Assembly (NCBI RefSeq): GCF_051014685.1
Contig: NW_027479465.1
Coordinates: 54,142-118,141, forward strand
DNA from: Ptiloglossa arizonensis
Taxonomy: Eukaryota; Arthropoda; Insecta; Hymenoptera; Colletidae
DNA: 64,000 nucleotides
Direction of reading: 5' to 3'
Below the pieces are notes generated by a model that made no database searches, had not been told where the DNA came from, and saw only the letters and a program-made list of their open reading frames with translations. Below, in pieces: positions 12,207 through 24,000 of this stretch. The position numbers and the translations under genes are program-made. Positions within the stretch are counted from its first letter, which is position 1, and each line of letters starts with the position of its first letter.

Positions 12207-12382
12207 TGGTTAAGCGTTTGGAGCAGCTGAATTGCGAAAAATTTGTTCTCTTCTCAACCATTTCTTAGCTTCAACTCCCATACCTCGCGAACGGATTGAC
12301 CTAACCCAAAAATTCCTATTGCATTTGAAAGTAGAAACTCGCCCGATTGCAACGGTACGTATGTTTTTCCCCTAGGCCATTC
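12207..12382 (+). repeat. Reference monomer, class C (176 bp)
   Basis: Diagnostic bases: gcagctgaattg, ttgttctcttctc, cttcaactcccatacctcg (one a missing, giving 176 bp) and tacgtatgtttttcccc. I located 23 copies with gcagctgaattg, at units starting 6372, 7256, 7963, 9378, 10439, 11323, 12207, 13091, 14152, 19283, 20701, 24062, 25477, 27600, 28484, 30430, 32199, 33791, 34852, 36798, 40338, 43877 and 50950. All share the same base loss, so all descend from one founder. Confidence 0.93.
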
Positions 12383-12559
12383 TGGTTAAGCGATTGGAGC
12401 AGCAGAAGTGCGAAAAATTTGTTGTCTTGTCAAACATTTCTTAGCTTCAAAGTCCCATATCTCGCGAACGGATTGACCTAACCCAAAAATTCCTATTGCA
12501 TCTGAAAGTAGAAACTGTCCCAATTTCAACGGTATGTGTATTTTTTCCCTAGGCCATTC
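12383..12559 (+). repeat. Reference monomer, class D
   Basis: Diagnostic bases: gcgattggagcagcagaag, ttgtcttgtcaaac, cttagcttcaaagtccc and actgtcccaatttcaacgg. The cccaattt change removes one base of the CENP-B-like core (6 of 9). Some copies have gaacgggttg. Confidence 0.9.
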
Positions 12560-12736
12560 TGGTTAAGCTTTTGGAGCAGCAGAATTGCGAAAAATTGTTT
12601 GCCTTCTCAACCATTTCTTGTCTTCAAACTCCCATATCTCGCGAACGGATTGACTTGTCCAAAAAATTCCTGTTGCATCTGAAAGTAGAAACTCGCCCGA
12701 TTACAACGGTATGTGTATTTTTTCCCTAGGCCATTC
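12560..12736 (+). repeat. Reference monomer, class E
   Basis: Diagnostic bases: taagcttttgg (creates AAGCTT), aattgtttgcc, cttgtcttcaaac and gacttatccaaaaaattcc (gacttgtcc in this copy). Confidence 0.9.
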
Positions 12737-13620
12737 TGGTTAAGCGTTTGGAGCAGCAGAATGGCGAAAAATTTTTTGCCTTCTCAACCATTTCTTGGCT
12801 TCAAACTCCCATATCTCGCGAACGGATTGACCTAACCCAAAAATTCCTGTTGCGTCTGACAGTAGAAACTCGCCCGGTTACAACGGTATATGTATTTTTT
12901 CCCTAGGCCATTCTGGTTAAGCGTTTGGAGCAGCGGAAGTGCGGAAAATTTGTTGTCTTCTCAACCATTTCTTAGCTTCAGACTCCCATATCTCGCGAAC
13001 GGATTGACCTAACCCAAAAATTCCTATTTCATCTGAAAGTAGAAACTCGCCCGATTACAACGGTATGCGTATTTTTTCCCTAGGCCATTCTGGTTAAGCG
13101 TTTGGAGCAGCTGAATTGCGAAAAATTTGTTCTCTTCTCAACCATTTCTTAGCTTCAACTCCCATACCTCGCGAACGGATTGACCTAACCCAAAAATTCC
13201 TATTGCATTTGAAAGTAGAAACTCGCCTGATTACAACGGTACGTATGTTTTTCCCCTAGGCCATTCTGGTTAAGTGATTGGAGCAGCAGAAGTGCGAAAA
13301 ATTTGTTGTCTTGTCAAACATTTCTTAGCTTCAAAGTCCCATATCTCGCGAACGGATTGACCTAACCCAAAAATTCCTATTGCATCTGAAAGTAGAAACT
13401 GTCCCAATTTCAACGGTATGTGTATTTTTTCCCTAGGCCATTCTGGTTAAGCTTTTGGAGCAGCAGAATTGCGAAAAATTGTTTGCCTTCTCAACCATTT
13501 CTTGTCTTCAAACTCCCATATCTCGCGAACGGATTGACTTATCCAAAAAATTCCTGTTGCATCTGAAAGTAGAAACTCGCCCGATTACAACGGTATGTGT
13601 ATTTTTTCCCTAGGCCATTC
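12737..13620 (+). repeat. 884-bp HOR unit ABCDE (copy c)
   Basis: Third adjacent copy. Private changes are cgcctgatt in C (about 13,226) and taagtgattgg at the start of D (about 13,272). Confidence 0.93.
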
Positions 13621-14681
13621 TGGTTAAGCGTTTAGAGCAGCAGAATGGCGAAAAATTTTTTGCCTTCTCAACCATTTCTTGGCTTCAAACTCCCATATCT
13701 CGCGAACGGATTGACCTAACCCAAAAATTCCTGTTGCGTCTGACAGTAGAAACTCGCCCGGTTACAACGGTATATGTATTTTTTCCCTAGGCCATTCTGG
13801 TTAAGCGTTTGGAGCAGAGGAAGTGCGGAAAATTTGTTGTCTCCTCAACCATTTCTTAGCTTCAAACTCCCATATCTCGCGAACGGATTGACCTAACCCA
13901 AAAATTCCTATCGCATCTGAAAGTAGAAACTCGCCCGATTACAACGGTATGCGTATTTTTTCCCTAGGCCATTCTGGTTAAGCGTTTGGAGCAGCGGAAG
14001 TGCGGAAAATTTGTTGTCTTCTCAACCATTTCTTAGCTTCAAACTCCCATATCTCGCGAACGGATTGACCTAACCCAAAAATTCCTATTTCATCTGAAAG
14101 TAGAAACTCGCCCGATTACAACGGTATGCGTATTTTTTCCCTAGGCCATTCTGGTTAAGCGTTTGGAGCAGCTGAATTGCGAAAAATTTGTTCTCTTCTC
14201 AACCATTTCTTAGCTTCAACTCCCATACCTCGCGAACGGATTGACCTAACCCAAAAATTCCTATTGCATTTGAAAGTAGAAACTCGCCCGATTACAACGG
14301 TACGTATGTTTTTCCCCTAGGCCATTCTGGTTAAGCGATTGGAGCAGCAGAAGTGCGAAAAATTTGTTGTCTTGTCAAACATTTCTTAGCTTCAAAGTCC
14401 CATATCTCGCGAACGGATTGACCTAACCCAAAAATTCCTATTGCATCTGAAAGTAGAAACTGTCCCAATTTCAACGGTATGTGTATTTTTTCCCTAGGCC
14501 ATTCTGGTTAAGCTTTTGGAGCAGCAGAATTGCGAAAAATTGTTTGCCTTCTCAACCATTTCTTGTCTTCAAACTCCCATATCTCGCGAACGGATTGACT
14601 TATCCAAAAAATTCCTGTTGCATCTGAAAGTAGAAACTCGCCCGATTACAACGGTATGTGTATTTTTTCCCTAGGCCATTC
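13621..14681 (+). repeat. 1,061-bp HOR unit A B' B C D E
   Basis: A 6-monomer version with an additional B-like unit at 13,798 (ctcctcaacc, tatcgcatctg; private gcagagg). It matches 9,908-10,968 better than it matches the neighbouring 5-monomer units, which implies the 5-mer expanded inside, or contracted from, a 6-mer background. Confidence 0.88.
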
Positions 14682-15212
14682 TGGTTAAGCGTTTAGAGCA
14701 GCAGAATGGCCAAAAATTTTTTGCCTTCTCAACCATTTCTTGGCTTCAAACTCCCATATCTCGCGAACGGATTGACCTAACCCAAAAATTCCTGTTGCGT
14801 CTGACAGTAGAAACTCGCCCGGTTACAACGGTATATGTATTTTTTCCCTAGGCCATTCTGGTTAAGCGTTTGGAGCAGCGGAAGTGCGGAAAATTTGTTG
14901 TCTCCTCAACCATTTCTTAGCTTCAAACTCCCATATCTCGCGAACGGATTGACCTAACCCAAAAATTCCTATTGCATCTGAAAGTGGAAACTCGCCCGAT
15001 TACAACGGTACGTGTATTTTATCCCCAGGCCATTCTGGTTAAGCGATTGGAGCAGCAGAAGTGCGAAAAATTTGTTGTCTTGTCAAACATTTCTTAGCTT
15101 CAAAGTCCCATATCTCGCGAACGGATTGACCTAACCCAAAAATTCCTATTGCATTTGAAAGTAGAAACTCGCCCGATTACAACAGTACGTGTATTTTTCC
15201 CCTAGGCCATTC
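14682..15212 (+). repeat. Junction between the ABCDE array and a copy of the left block
   Basis: Unit 14,682 is class A (private ggccaaaaatt). Unit 14,859 begins as B' and switches near 14,970 to the gaaagtggaaac/tatccccagg form otherwise seen at about 1,000 and 1,885. The next unit (15,036) is class D-like and runs into sequence that matches the left block at offset 13,442 from about 15,17x. The switch keeps the 177-bp phase. Confidence 0.8.
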
Positions 15213-16273
15213 TGGTTAAGCGATTGGAGCAGCAGAAGTGCGAAAAATTTTTTGCCTTCTCAACCGTTTCTTGGCTTCAAAATCCCATATCTCGCGAACG
15301 GATTGACCTAACCCAAAAATTCCTATTGCATCTGAAAGTGGAAACTCGCCCGATTACAACGGTACGTGTATTTTATCCCCAGGCCATTCTGGTTAAGCGA
15401 TTGGAGCAGCAGAAGTGCGAAAAATTTGTTGTCTTGTCAAACATTTCTTAGCTTCAAAGTCCCATATCTCGCGAACGGATTGACCTAAACCAAAAATTCC
15501 TATTGTAACTGAAAGTTGAAACTCGCCCGATTACAACGGTATGTGTATTTTTTCCCTGGGCCATTCTGGTTAAGCGTTTGAAGCAGCAGAATTGCGAAAA
15601 ATTTTTTGCCCTCTCAACCGTTTCTTGGCTTCAAAATCCCATATCTCGCGAACGGATTGACCTAACCCAAAAATTCCTATTGCTTCTGAAAGTAGAAACT
15701 CGAGCGATTACAACGGTATGTGTATTTTATCCCTAGCCCATTCTGGTTAAGCGTTTGGAGCAGCAGAATTGCGATAATTTGTTGTCTTCTCAACCATTTC
15801 TTAGCTTCAAAGTCCCATATCTCGCGAACGGATTGACCTAACCCAAAAATTCCTGTTGCATCTGAAAGTAGAAACTCGTCCGATTAGAACGGTACGTGTA
15901 TTTTTTCCCTAGGACATTCTGGTTAAGCGTTTGGAGCAGCAGAATGGCGAAAAATTTTGTGCCTTCTCAACCATTTCTTGTCTTCAAACTCGCATATCTC
16001 GCGAACGCATTGACCTAACCCAAAAATTCCTATTGCATCTGAAAGTAGAAACTGGCCCAATTTCAACGGTACGTATGTTTTTCCCCTAGGCCATTCTGGT
16101 TAAGCGAATGGAGCAGCAGAAGTGCGAAAAATTTGTTGTCTTGTCAAACATTTCTTAGCTTCAAAGTCCCATATCTCGTGAACGGATTGACCTAACCCAA
16201 AAATTCCTATTGCATCTGAAAGTAGAAACTCGCCCGATTACAACGGTATGCGTAGTTTTTCCCTAGGCCATTC
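15213..16273 (+). repeat. Copy of 1,771-2,831 (offset 13,442)
   Basis: Unusual markers recur in the same order: tatccccagg, gacctaaacc, gcgataattt (the same 1-bp loss), tccgattagaacgg, and cgcatatctcgcgaacgcattg split over one unit. A few private substitutions (tcgagcgatt near 15,701, tctcgtgaacgg near 16,176, cgtagtttttc near 16,251) separate the copies. The 75-codon frame at 15,224-15,451 repeats that at 1,782-2,009 and is not a gene. Confidence 0.88.
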
Positions 16274-19200
16274 TGGTTAAGCGTTTGGAACAGCAGAATG
16301 GCGAAAAAATTTTTGCCTTCTCAACCATTTCTTGGCTTCAAACTCCCATATCTCGCGAACGGATTGACCTAACCCAAAAATTCCTGTTGCGTCTGACAGT
16401 AGAAACTCGCCCGGTTACAACGCTGTATGTATTTTTTCCCTAGGCCATTCTGGTTAAGCGTTTGGAGCAGCGGAAGTGCGAAAAATTTGTTCTCTTCTCA
16501 ACCATTTCTTAGCTTCAATCTCCCATACCTCGCGAACGGATTGACCTAACCCAAAAATTCCTATTGCATTTGAAAGTAGAAACTCGCCCGATTACAACGG
16601 TACGTATGTTTTTCCCCTAGGCCATTCTGGTTAAGCGAATGGAGCAGCAGAAGTGCGAAAAATTTGTTGTTTTGTCAAACATTTCTTAGCTTCAAAGTCC
16701 CATATCTCGCGAACGGATTGACCTAACCCAAAAATTCCTATTGCATCTGAAAGTAGAAACTCGCCCGATTACAACGGTATGCGTATTTTTTCCCTAGGCC
16801 ATTCTGGTTAAGCGTTTGGAGCAGCAGAATTGCGAAAAATTTGTTCTTTTCTCAACCATTTCTTAGCTTCAAACTCCCATACCTCGCGAACGGATTGACC
16901 TAACCCAAAAATTCCTATTGCATTTGAAAGTAGAAACTCGCCCGATTACAACGGTACGTATGTTTTTCCCCTAGGCCATTCTGGTTAAGCGAATGGAGCA
17001 GCAGAAGTGCGAAAAATTTGTTGTCTTGTCAAACATTTCTTAGCTTCAAAGTCCCATATCTCGCGAACGGATTGACCTAACCCAAAAATTCCTATTGCAT
17101 CTGAAAGTAGAAACTGGCCCAATTTCAACGGTATGTGTATTTTTTCCCTAGGCCATTCTGGTTAAGCTTTTGGAGCAGCAAAATTGCGAAAAATTTTTTG
17201 CCTTCTCAACCATTTCTTGGCTTCAAACTCCCATATCTCGCGAATGGATTGACCTAACCCAAAAATTCCTGTTGCATCTGAAAGTAGAAGCTCGCGCGAT
17301 TACAACGGTATGCGTATTTTTTCCCTAGGCCATTCTGGTTAAGCTTTTGGAGCAGCAAAATTGCGAAAAATTTTTTGCCTTCTCAACCATTTCTTGGCTT
17401 CAAACTCCCATATCTCGCGAATGGATTGACCTAACCCAAAAATTCCTGTTGCATCTGAAAGTAGAAGCTCGCGCGATTACAACGGTATGCATATTTTTCC
17501 CCTAGGCCATTCTGGTTAAGCGATTGGAGCAGCAAAATTGCGAAAAATTTGTTGTCTTGTCAAACATTTCTTAGCTTCAAAGTCCCATATCTCACGAACG
17601 GATTGACCTAACCCAATAATTCCTGTTGCATCTGAAAGTAGAAGCTCGCCCGATTACAACGGTATGCGTATTTTTTCCCTAGGCCATTCTGGTTAAGCTT
17701 TTGGAGCAGCAGAATTGCGAAAAATTGTTTGCCTTCTCAACCATTTCTTGTCTTCAAACTCCCATATCTCGCGAACGGATTGACTTATCCAAAAAATTCC
17801 TGTTGCATCTGAAAGTAGAAACTCGCCCGATTACAACGGTATGTGTATTTTTTCCCTAGGCCATTCTGGTTAAGCGTTTAGAGCAGCAGAATGGCGAAAA
17901 ATTTTTTGCCTTCTCAACCATTTCTTGGCTTCAAACTCCCATATCTCGCGAACGGATTGACCTAACCCAAAAATTCCTGTTGCGTCTGACAGTAGAAACT
18001 CGCCCGGTTACAACGGTATATGTATTTTTTCCCTAGGCCATTCTGGTTAAGCGTTTGGAGCAGCGGAAGTGCGGAAAATTTGTTGTCTCCTCAACCATTT
18101 CTTAGCTTCAAACTCCCATATCTCGCGAACGGATTGACCTAACCCAAAAATTCCTATTGCATCTGAAAGTAGAAACTCGCCCGATTACAACGGTATGCGT
18201 ATTTTTTCCCTAGGCCATTCTGGTTAAGCGTTTGAAGCAGCAGAAGTGCGAAAAATTTTTTGCCTTCTCAACCATTTCTTGGCTTCAAACTCCCATATCT
18301 CGCGAATGGATTGACCTAACCCAAAAATTCCTGTTGCATCTGAAAGTAGAAGCTCGCGCGATTACAACGGTATGCATATTTTTCCCCTAGGCCATTCTGG
18401 TTAAGCGATTGGAGCAGCAAAAGTGCGAAAAATTTGTTGTCTTGTCAAACATTTCTTAGCTTCAAAGCCCCATATCTCGCGAACGGATTGACCTAACCCA
18501 AAAATTCCTGTTGCATCTGAAAGTAGAAACTCGCCCGATTACAACGGTATGCGTATTTTTTCCCTAGGCCATTCCGGTTAAGCTTTTGGAGCAGCAAAAT
18601 TGCGAAAAATTTTTTGCCTTCTCAACCATTTCTTGGTTTCAAACTCCCATATCTCGCGAACGGATTGACCTAACCCAAAAATTCCTGTTGCATCTGAAAG
18701 TAGAAACTCGCCCGATTACAGCGGTATGTGTATTTTTTCCTTAGGCCACTCTGGTTAAGCGTTTGGAGCAGCAGAATTGCGAAAAATTGTTTGCCTTCTC
18801 AACCATTTCTTGTCTTCAAACTCCCATATCTCGCGAACGGATTGACCTAACCAAAAAATTCCTGTTGCATCTGAAAGTAGAAACTCGCCCGATTACAACG
18901 GTATGTGTATTTTTTCCCTAGGCCATTCTGGTTAAGCGTTTAGAGCAGCAGAATGGCGAAAAATTTTTTGCCTTCTCAACCATTTCTTGGCTTCAAACTC
19001 CCATATCTCGCGAACGGATTGACCTAACCCAAAAATTCCTGTTGCGTCTGACAGTAGAAACTCGCCCGGTTACAACGGTATATGTATTTTTTCCCTAGGC
19101 CATTCTGGTTAAGCGTTTGGAGCAGCGGAAGTGCGGAAAATTTGTTGTCTTCTCAACCATTTCTTAGCTTCAAACTCCCATATCTCGCGAACGGATTGAC

Positions 19201-19635
19201 CTAACCCAAAAATTCCTATTTCATCTGAAAGTAGAAACTCGCCCGATTACAACGGTATGCGTATTTTTTCCCTAGGCCATTCTGGTTAAGCGTTTGGAGC
19301 AGCTGAATTGCGAAAAATTTGTTCTCTTCTCAACCATTTCTTAGCTTCAACTCCCATACCTCGCGAACGGATTGACCTAACCCAAAAATTCCTATTGCAT
19401 TTGAAAGTAGAAACTCGCCCGATTACAACGGTACGTATGTTTTTCCCCTAGGCCATTCTGGTTAAGCGATTGGAGCAGCAGAAGTGCGAAAAATTTGTTG
19501 TCTTGTCAAACATTTCTTAGCTTCAAAGTCCCATATCTCGCGAACGGGTTGACCTAACCCAAAAATTCCTATTGCATCTGAAAGTAGAAACTGTCCCAAT
19601 TTCAACGGTATGTGTATTTTTTCCCTAGGCCATTC

Positions 19636-19812
19636 TGGTTAAGCTTTTGGAGCAGCAGAATTGCGAAAAATTTTTTGCCTTCTCAACCATTTCTTGGCTT
19701 CAAACTCCCATATCTCGCGAATGGATTGACCTAACCCAAAAATTCCTGTTGCATCTGAAAGTAGAAGCTCGCGCGATTACAACGGTATGCATATTTTTCC
19801 CCTATGCCATTC
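19636..19812 (+). repeat. Reference monomer, class F
   Basis: Diagnostic bases: taagcttttgg or gcgtttgaag at the start, tcgcgaatggattg (gaatgg in place of gaacgg), gaagctcgcgcgatt and ggtatgcatattt. The cgcgatt form loses one base of the CENP-B-like core. Frequent in the 27- and 20-monomer units. Confidence 0.85.
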
Positions 19813-19989
19813 TGGTTAAGCGATTGGAGCAGCAAAAGTGCGAAAAATTTGTTGTCTTGTCAAACATTTCTTAGCTTCAAAGCCCCATATCTCGCGAACG
19901 GATTGACCTAACCCAAAAATTCCTGTTGCATCTGAAAGTAGAAACTCGCCCGATTACAACGGTATGCGTATTTTTTCCCTAGGCCATTC
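19813..19989 (+). repeat. Reference monomer, class G
   Basis: Diagnostic bases: gcgattggagcagcaaaag, ttgtcttgtcaaac, caaagccccat or caaagtcccat, gttgcatctg and the tail ccattccgg that leads into class H. Confidence 0.85.
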
Positions 19990-20166
19990 CGGTTAAGCTT
20001 TTGGAGCAGCAAAATTGCGAAAAATTTTTTGCCTTCTCAACCATTTCTTGGTTTCAAACTCCCATATCTCGCGAACGGATTGACCTAACCCAAAAATTCC
20101 TGTTGCATCTGAAAGTAGAAACTCGCCCGATTACAGCGGTATGTGTATTTTTTCCTTAGGCCACTC
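19990..20166 (+). repeat. Reference monomer, class H
   Basis: Diagnostic bases: cggttaagcttttgg at the start, agcagcaaaattg, cttggtttcaaac, and often acagcggtatgtg with ccttaggccactc at the end. Confidence 0.85.
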
Positions 20167-20343
20167 TGGTTAAGCGTTTGGAGCAGCAGAATTGCGAAAA
20201 ATTGTTTGCCTTCTCAACCATTTCTTGTCTTCAAACTCCCATATCTCGCGAACGGATTGACCTAACCAAAAAATTCCTGTTGCATCTGAAAGTAGAAACT
20301 CGCCCGATTACAACGGTATGTGTATTTTTTCCCTAGGCCATTC
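20167..20343 (+). repeat. Reference monomer, class I
   Basis: Like class E (aattgtttgcc, cttgtcttcaaac) but starts with gcgtttgg, has gacctaaccaaaaaattcc, and lacks AAGCTT. Confidence 0.83.
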
Positions 20344-21053
20344 TGGTTAAGCGTTTGGAGCAGCAGAATGGCGAAAAATTTTTTGCCTGCTTCTCAACCA
20401 TTTCTTGGCTTCAAACTCCCATATCTCGCGAACGGATTGACCTAACCCAAAAATTCCTGTTGCGTCTGACAGTAGAAACTCGCCCGGTTACAACGGTATA
20501 TGTATTTTTTCCCTAGGCCATTCTGGTTAAGCGTTTGGAGCAGCGGAAGTGCGGAAAATTTGTTGTCTTCTCAACCATTTCTTAGCTTCAAACTCCCATA
20601 TCTCGCGAACGGATTGACCTAACCCAAAAATTCCTATTTCATCTGAAAGTAGAAACTCGCCCGATTACAACGGTATGCGTATTTTTTCCCTAGGCCATTC
20701 TGGTTAAGCGTTTGGAGCAGCTGAATTGCGAAAAATTTGTTCTCTTCTCAACCATTTCTTAGCTTCAACTCCCATACCTCGCGAACGGATTGACCTAACC
20801 CAAAAATTCCTATTGCATTTGAAAGTAGAAACTCGCCCGATTACAACGGTACGTATGTTTTTCCCCTAGGCCATTCTGGTTAAGCGATTGGAGCAGCAGA
20901 AGTGCGAAAAATTTGTTGTCTTGTCAAACATTTCTTAGCTTCAAAGTCCCATATCTCGCGAACGGGTTGACCTAACCCAAAAATTCCTATTGCATCTGAA
21001 AGTAGAAACTGTCCCAATTTCAACGGTATGTGTATTTTTTCCCTAGGCCATTC

Positions 21054-24000
21054 TGGTTAAGCGTTTGGAACAGCAGAATGGCGAAAAAATTTTTGCCTTC
21101 TCAACCATTTCTTGGCTTCAAACTCCCATATCTCGCGAACGGATTGACCTAACCCAAAAATTCCTGTTGCGTCTGACAGTAGAAACTCGCCCGGTTACAA
21201 CGCTGTATGTATTTTTTCCCTAGGCCATTCTGGTTAAGCGTTTGGAGCAGCGGAAGTGCGAAAAATTTGTTCTCTTCTCAACCATTTCTTAGCTTCAATC
21301 TCCCATACCTCGCGAACGGATTGACCTAACCCAAAAATTCCTATTGCATTTGAAAGTAGAAACTCGCCCGATTACAACGGTACGTATGTTTTTCCCCTAG
21401 GCCATTCTGGTTAAGCGAATGGAGCAGCAGAAGTGCGAAAAATTTGTTGTTTTGTCAAACATTTCTTAGCTTCAAAGTCCCATATCTCGCGAACGGATTG
21501 ACCTAACCCAAAAATTCCTATTGCATCTGAAAGTAGAAACTCGCCCGATTACAACGGTATGCGTATTTTTTCCCTAGGCCATTCTGGTTAAGCGTTTGGA
21601 GCAGCAGAATTGCGAAAAATTTGTTCTTTTCTCAACCATTTCTTAGCTTCAAACTCCCATACCTCGCGAACGGATTGACCTAACCCAAAAATTCCTATTG
21701 CATTTGAAAGTAGAAACTCGCCCGATTACAACGGTACGTATGTTTTTCCCCTAGGCCATTCTGGTTAAGCGAATGTAGCAGCAGAAGTGCGAAAAATTTG
21801 TTGTCTTGTCAAACATTTCTTAGCTTCAAAGTCCCATATCTCGCGAACGGATTGACCTAACCCAAAAATTCCTATTGCATCTGAAAGTAGAAACTGGCCC
21901 AATTTCAACGGTATGTGTATTTTTTCCCTAGGCCATTCTGGTTAAGCTTTTGGAGCAGCAAAATTGCGAAAAATTTTTTGCCTTCTCAACCATTTCTTGG
22001 CTTCAAACTCCCATATCTCGCGAATGGATTGACCTAACCCAAAAATTCCTGTTGCATCTGAAAGAAGAAGCTCGCGCGATTACAACGGTATGCGTATTTT
22101 TTCCCTAGGCCATTCTGGTTAAGCTTTTGGAGCAGCAAAATTGCGAAAAATTTTTTGCCTTCTCAACCATTTCTTGGCTTCAAACTCCCATATCTCGCGA
22201 ATGGATTGACCTAACCCAAAAATTCCTGTTGCATCTGAAAGTAGAAGCTCGCGCGATTACAACGGTATGCATATTTTTCCCCTAGGCCATTCTGGTTAAG
22301 CGATTGGAGCAGCAAAATTGCGAAAAATTTGTTGTCTTGTCAAACATTTCTTAGCTTCAAAGTCCCATATCTCACGAACGGATTGACCTAACCCAATAAT
22401 TCCTGTTGCATCTGAAAGTAGAAACTCGCCCGATTACAACGGTATGCGTATTTTTTCCTAGGCCATTCTGGTTAAGCTTTTGGAGCAGCAGAATTGCGAA
22501 AAATTGTTTGCCTTCTCAACCATTTCTTGTCTTCAAACTCCCATATCTCGCGAACGGATTGACTTATCCAAAAAATTCCTGTTGCATCTGAAAGTAGAAA
22601 CTCGCCCGATTACAACGGTATGTGTATTTTTTCCCTAGGCCATTCTGGTTAAGCGTTTAGAGCAGCAGAATGGCGAAAAATTTTTTGCCTTCTCAACCAT
22701 TTCTTGGCTTCAAACTCCCATATCTCGCGAACGGATTGACCTAACCCAAAAATTCCTGTTGCGTCTGACAGTAGAAACTCGCCCGGTTACAACGGTATAT
22801 GTATTTTTTCCCTAGGCCATTCTGGTTAAGCGTTTGGAGCAGCGGAAGTGCGGAAAATTTGTTGTCTCCTCAACCATTTCTTAGCTTCAAACTCCCATAT
22901 CTCGCGAACGGATTGACCTAACCCAAAAATTCCTATTGCATCTGAAAGTAGAAACTCGCCCGATTACAACGGTATGCGTATTTTTTCCCTAGGCCATTCT
23001 GGTTAAGCGTTTGAAGCAGCAGAAGTGCGAAAAATTTTTTGCCTTCTCAACCATTTCTTGGCTTCAAACTCCCATATCTCGCGAATGGATTGACCTAACC
23101 CAAAAATTCCTGTTGCATCTGAAAGTAGAAGCTCGCGCGATTACAACGGTATGCATATTTTTCCCCTAGGCCATTCTGGTTAAGCGATTGGAGCAGCAAA
23201 AGTGCGAAAAATTTGTTGTCTTGTCAAACATTTCTTAGCTTCAAAGCCCCATATCTCGCGAACGGATTGACCTAACCCAAAAATTCCTGTTGCATCTGAA
23301 AGTAGAAACTCGCCCGATTACAACGGTATGCGTATTTTTTCCCTAGGCCATTCCGGTTAAGCTTTTGGAGCAGCAAAATTGCGAAAAATTTTTTGCCTTC
23401 TCAACCATTTCTTGGTTTCAAACTCCCATATCTCGCGAACGGATTGACCTAACCCAAAAATTCCTGTTGCATCTGAAAGTAGAAACTCGCCCGATTACAG
23501 CGGTATGTGTATTTTTTCCTTAGGCCACTCTGGTTAAGCGTTTGGAGCAGCAGAATTGCGAAAAATTGTTTGCCTTCTCAACCATTTCTTGTCTTCAAAC
23601 TCCCATATCTCGCGAACGGATTGACCTAACCAAAAAATTCCTGTTGCATCTGAAAGTAGAAACTCGCCCGATTACAACGGTATGTGTATTTTTTCCCTAG
23701 GCCATTCTGGTTAAGCGTTTAGAGCAGCAGAATGGCGAAAAATTTTTTGCCTTCTCAACCATTTCTTGGCTTCAAACTCCCATATCTCGCGAACGGATTG
23801 ACCTAACCCAAAAATTCCTGTTGCGTCTGACAGTAGAAACTCGCCCGGTTACAACGGTATATGTATTTTTTCCCTAGGCCATTCTGGTTAAGCGTTTGGA
23901 GCAGCGGAAGTGCGGAAAATTTGTTGTCTTCTCAACCATTTCTTAGCTTCAAACTCCCATATCTCGCGAACGGATTGACCTAACCCAAAAATTCCTATTT

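Larger units (their letters stand above)
11853..12736 (+). repeat. 884-bp HOR unit ABCDE (copy b)
   Basis: Same order and length as the preceding unit. Private changes seen by eye are gattgcaacgg in its C monomer (about 12,347) and gacttgtcc in its E monomer (about 12,655). Such low divergence between adjacent units indicates recent homogenisation. AAGCTT occurs once per unit, at the start of E (about 12,564). Confidence 0.93.
16274..21053 (+). repeat. 27-monomer unit, copy 2 (4,780 bp)
   Basis: Begins with ggaacagcagaatggcg at 16,281. It contains 27 monomers, two of class C, and one private 3-bp insertion (gcctgcttctc at about 20,386) that explains the length of 4,780 bp. The order ends ... 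C D F G H I A B C D. The same segment follows directly at 21,054. The 75-codon frame at 19,647-19,874 is a repeat by-product. Confidence 0.9.

Noticed and set aside
20380..20400. The 3-bp insertion gcctgcttctc as a functional site
   Set aside because: It is private to one monomer of one copy and looks like a chance slip at a ctt-like word; useful only as a marker.
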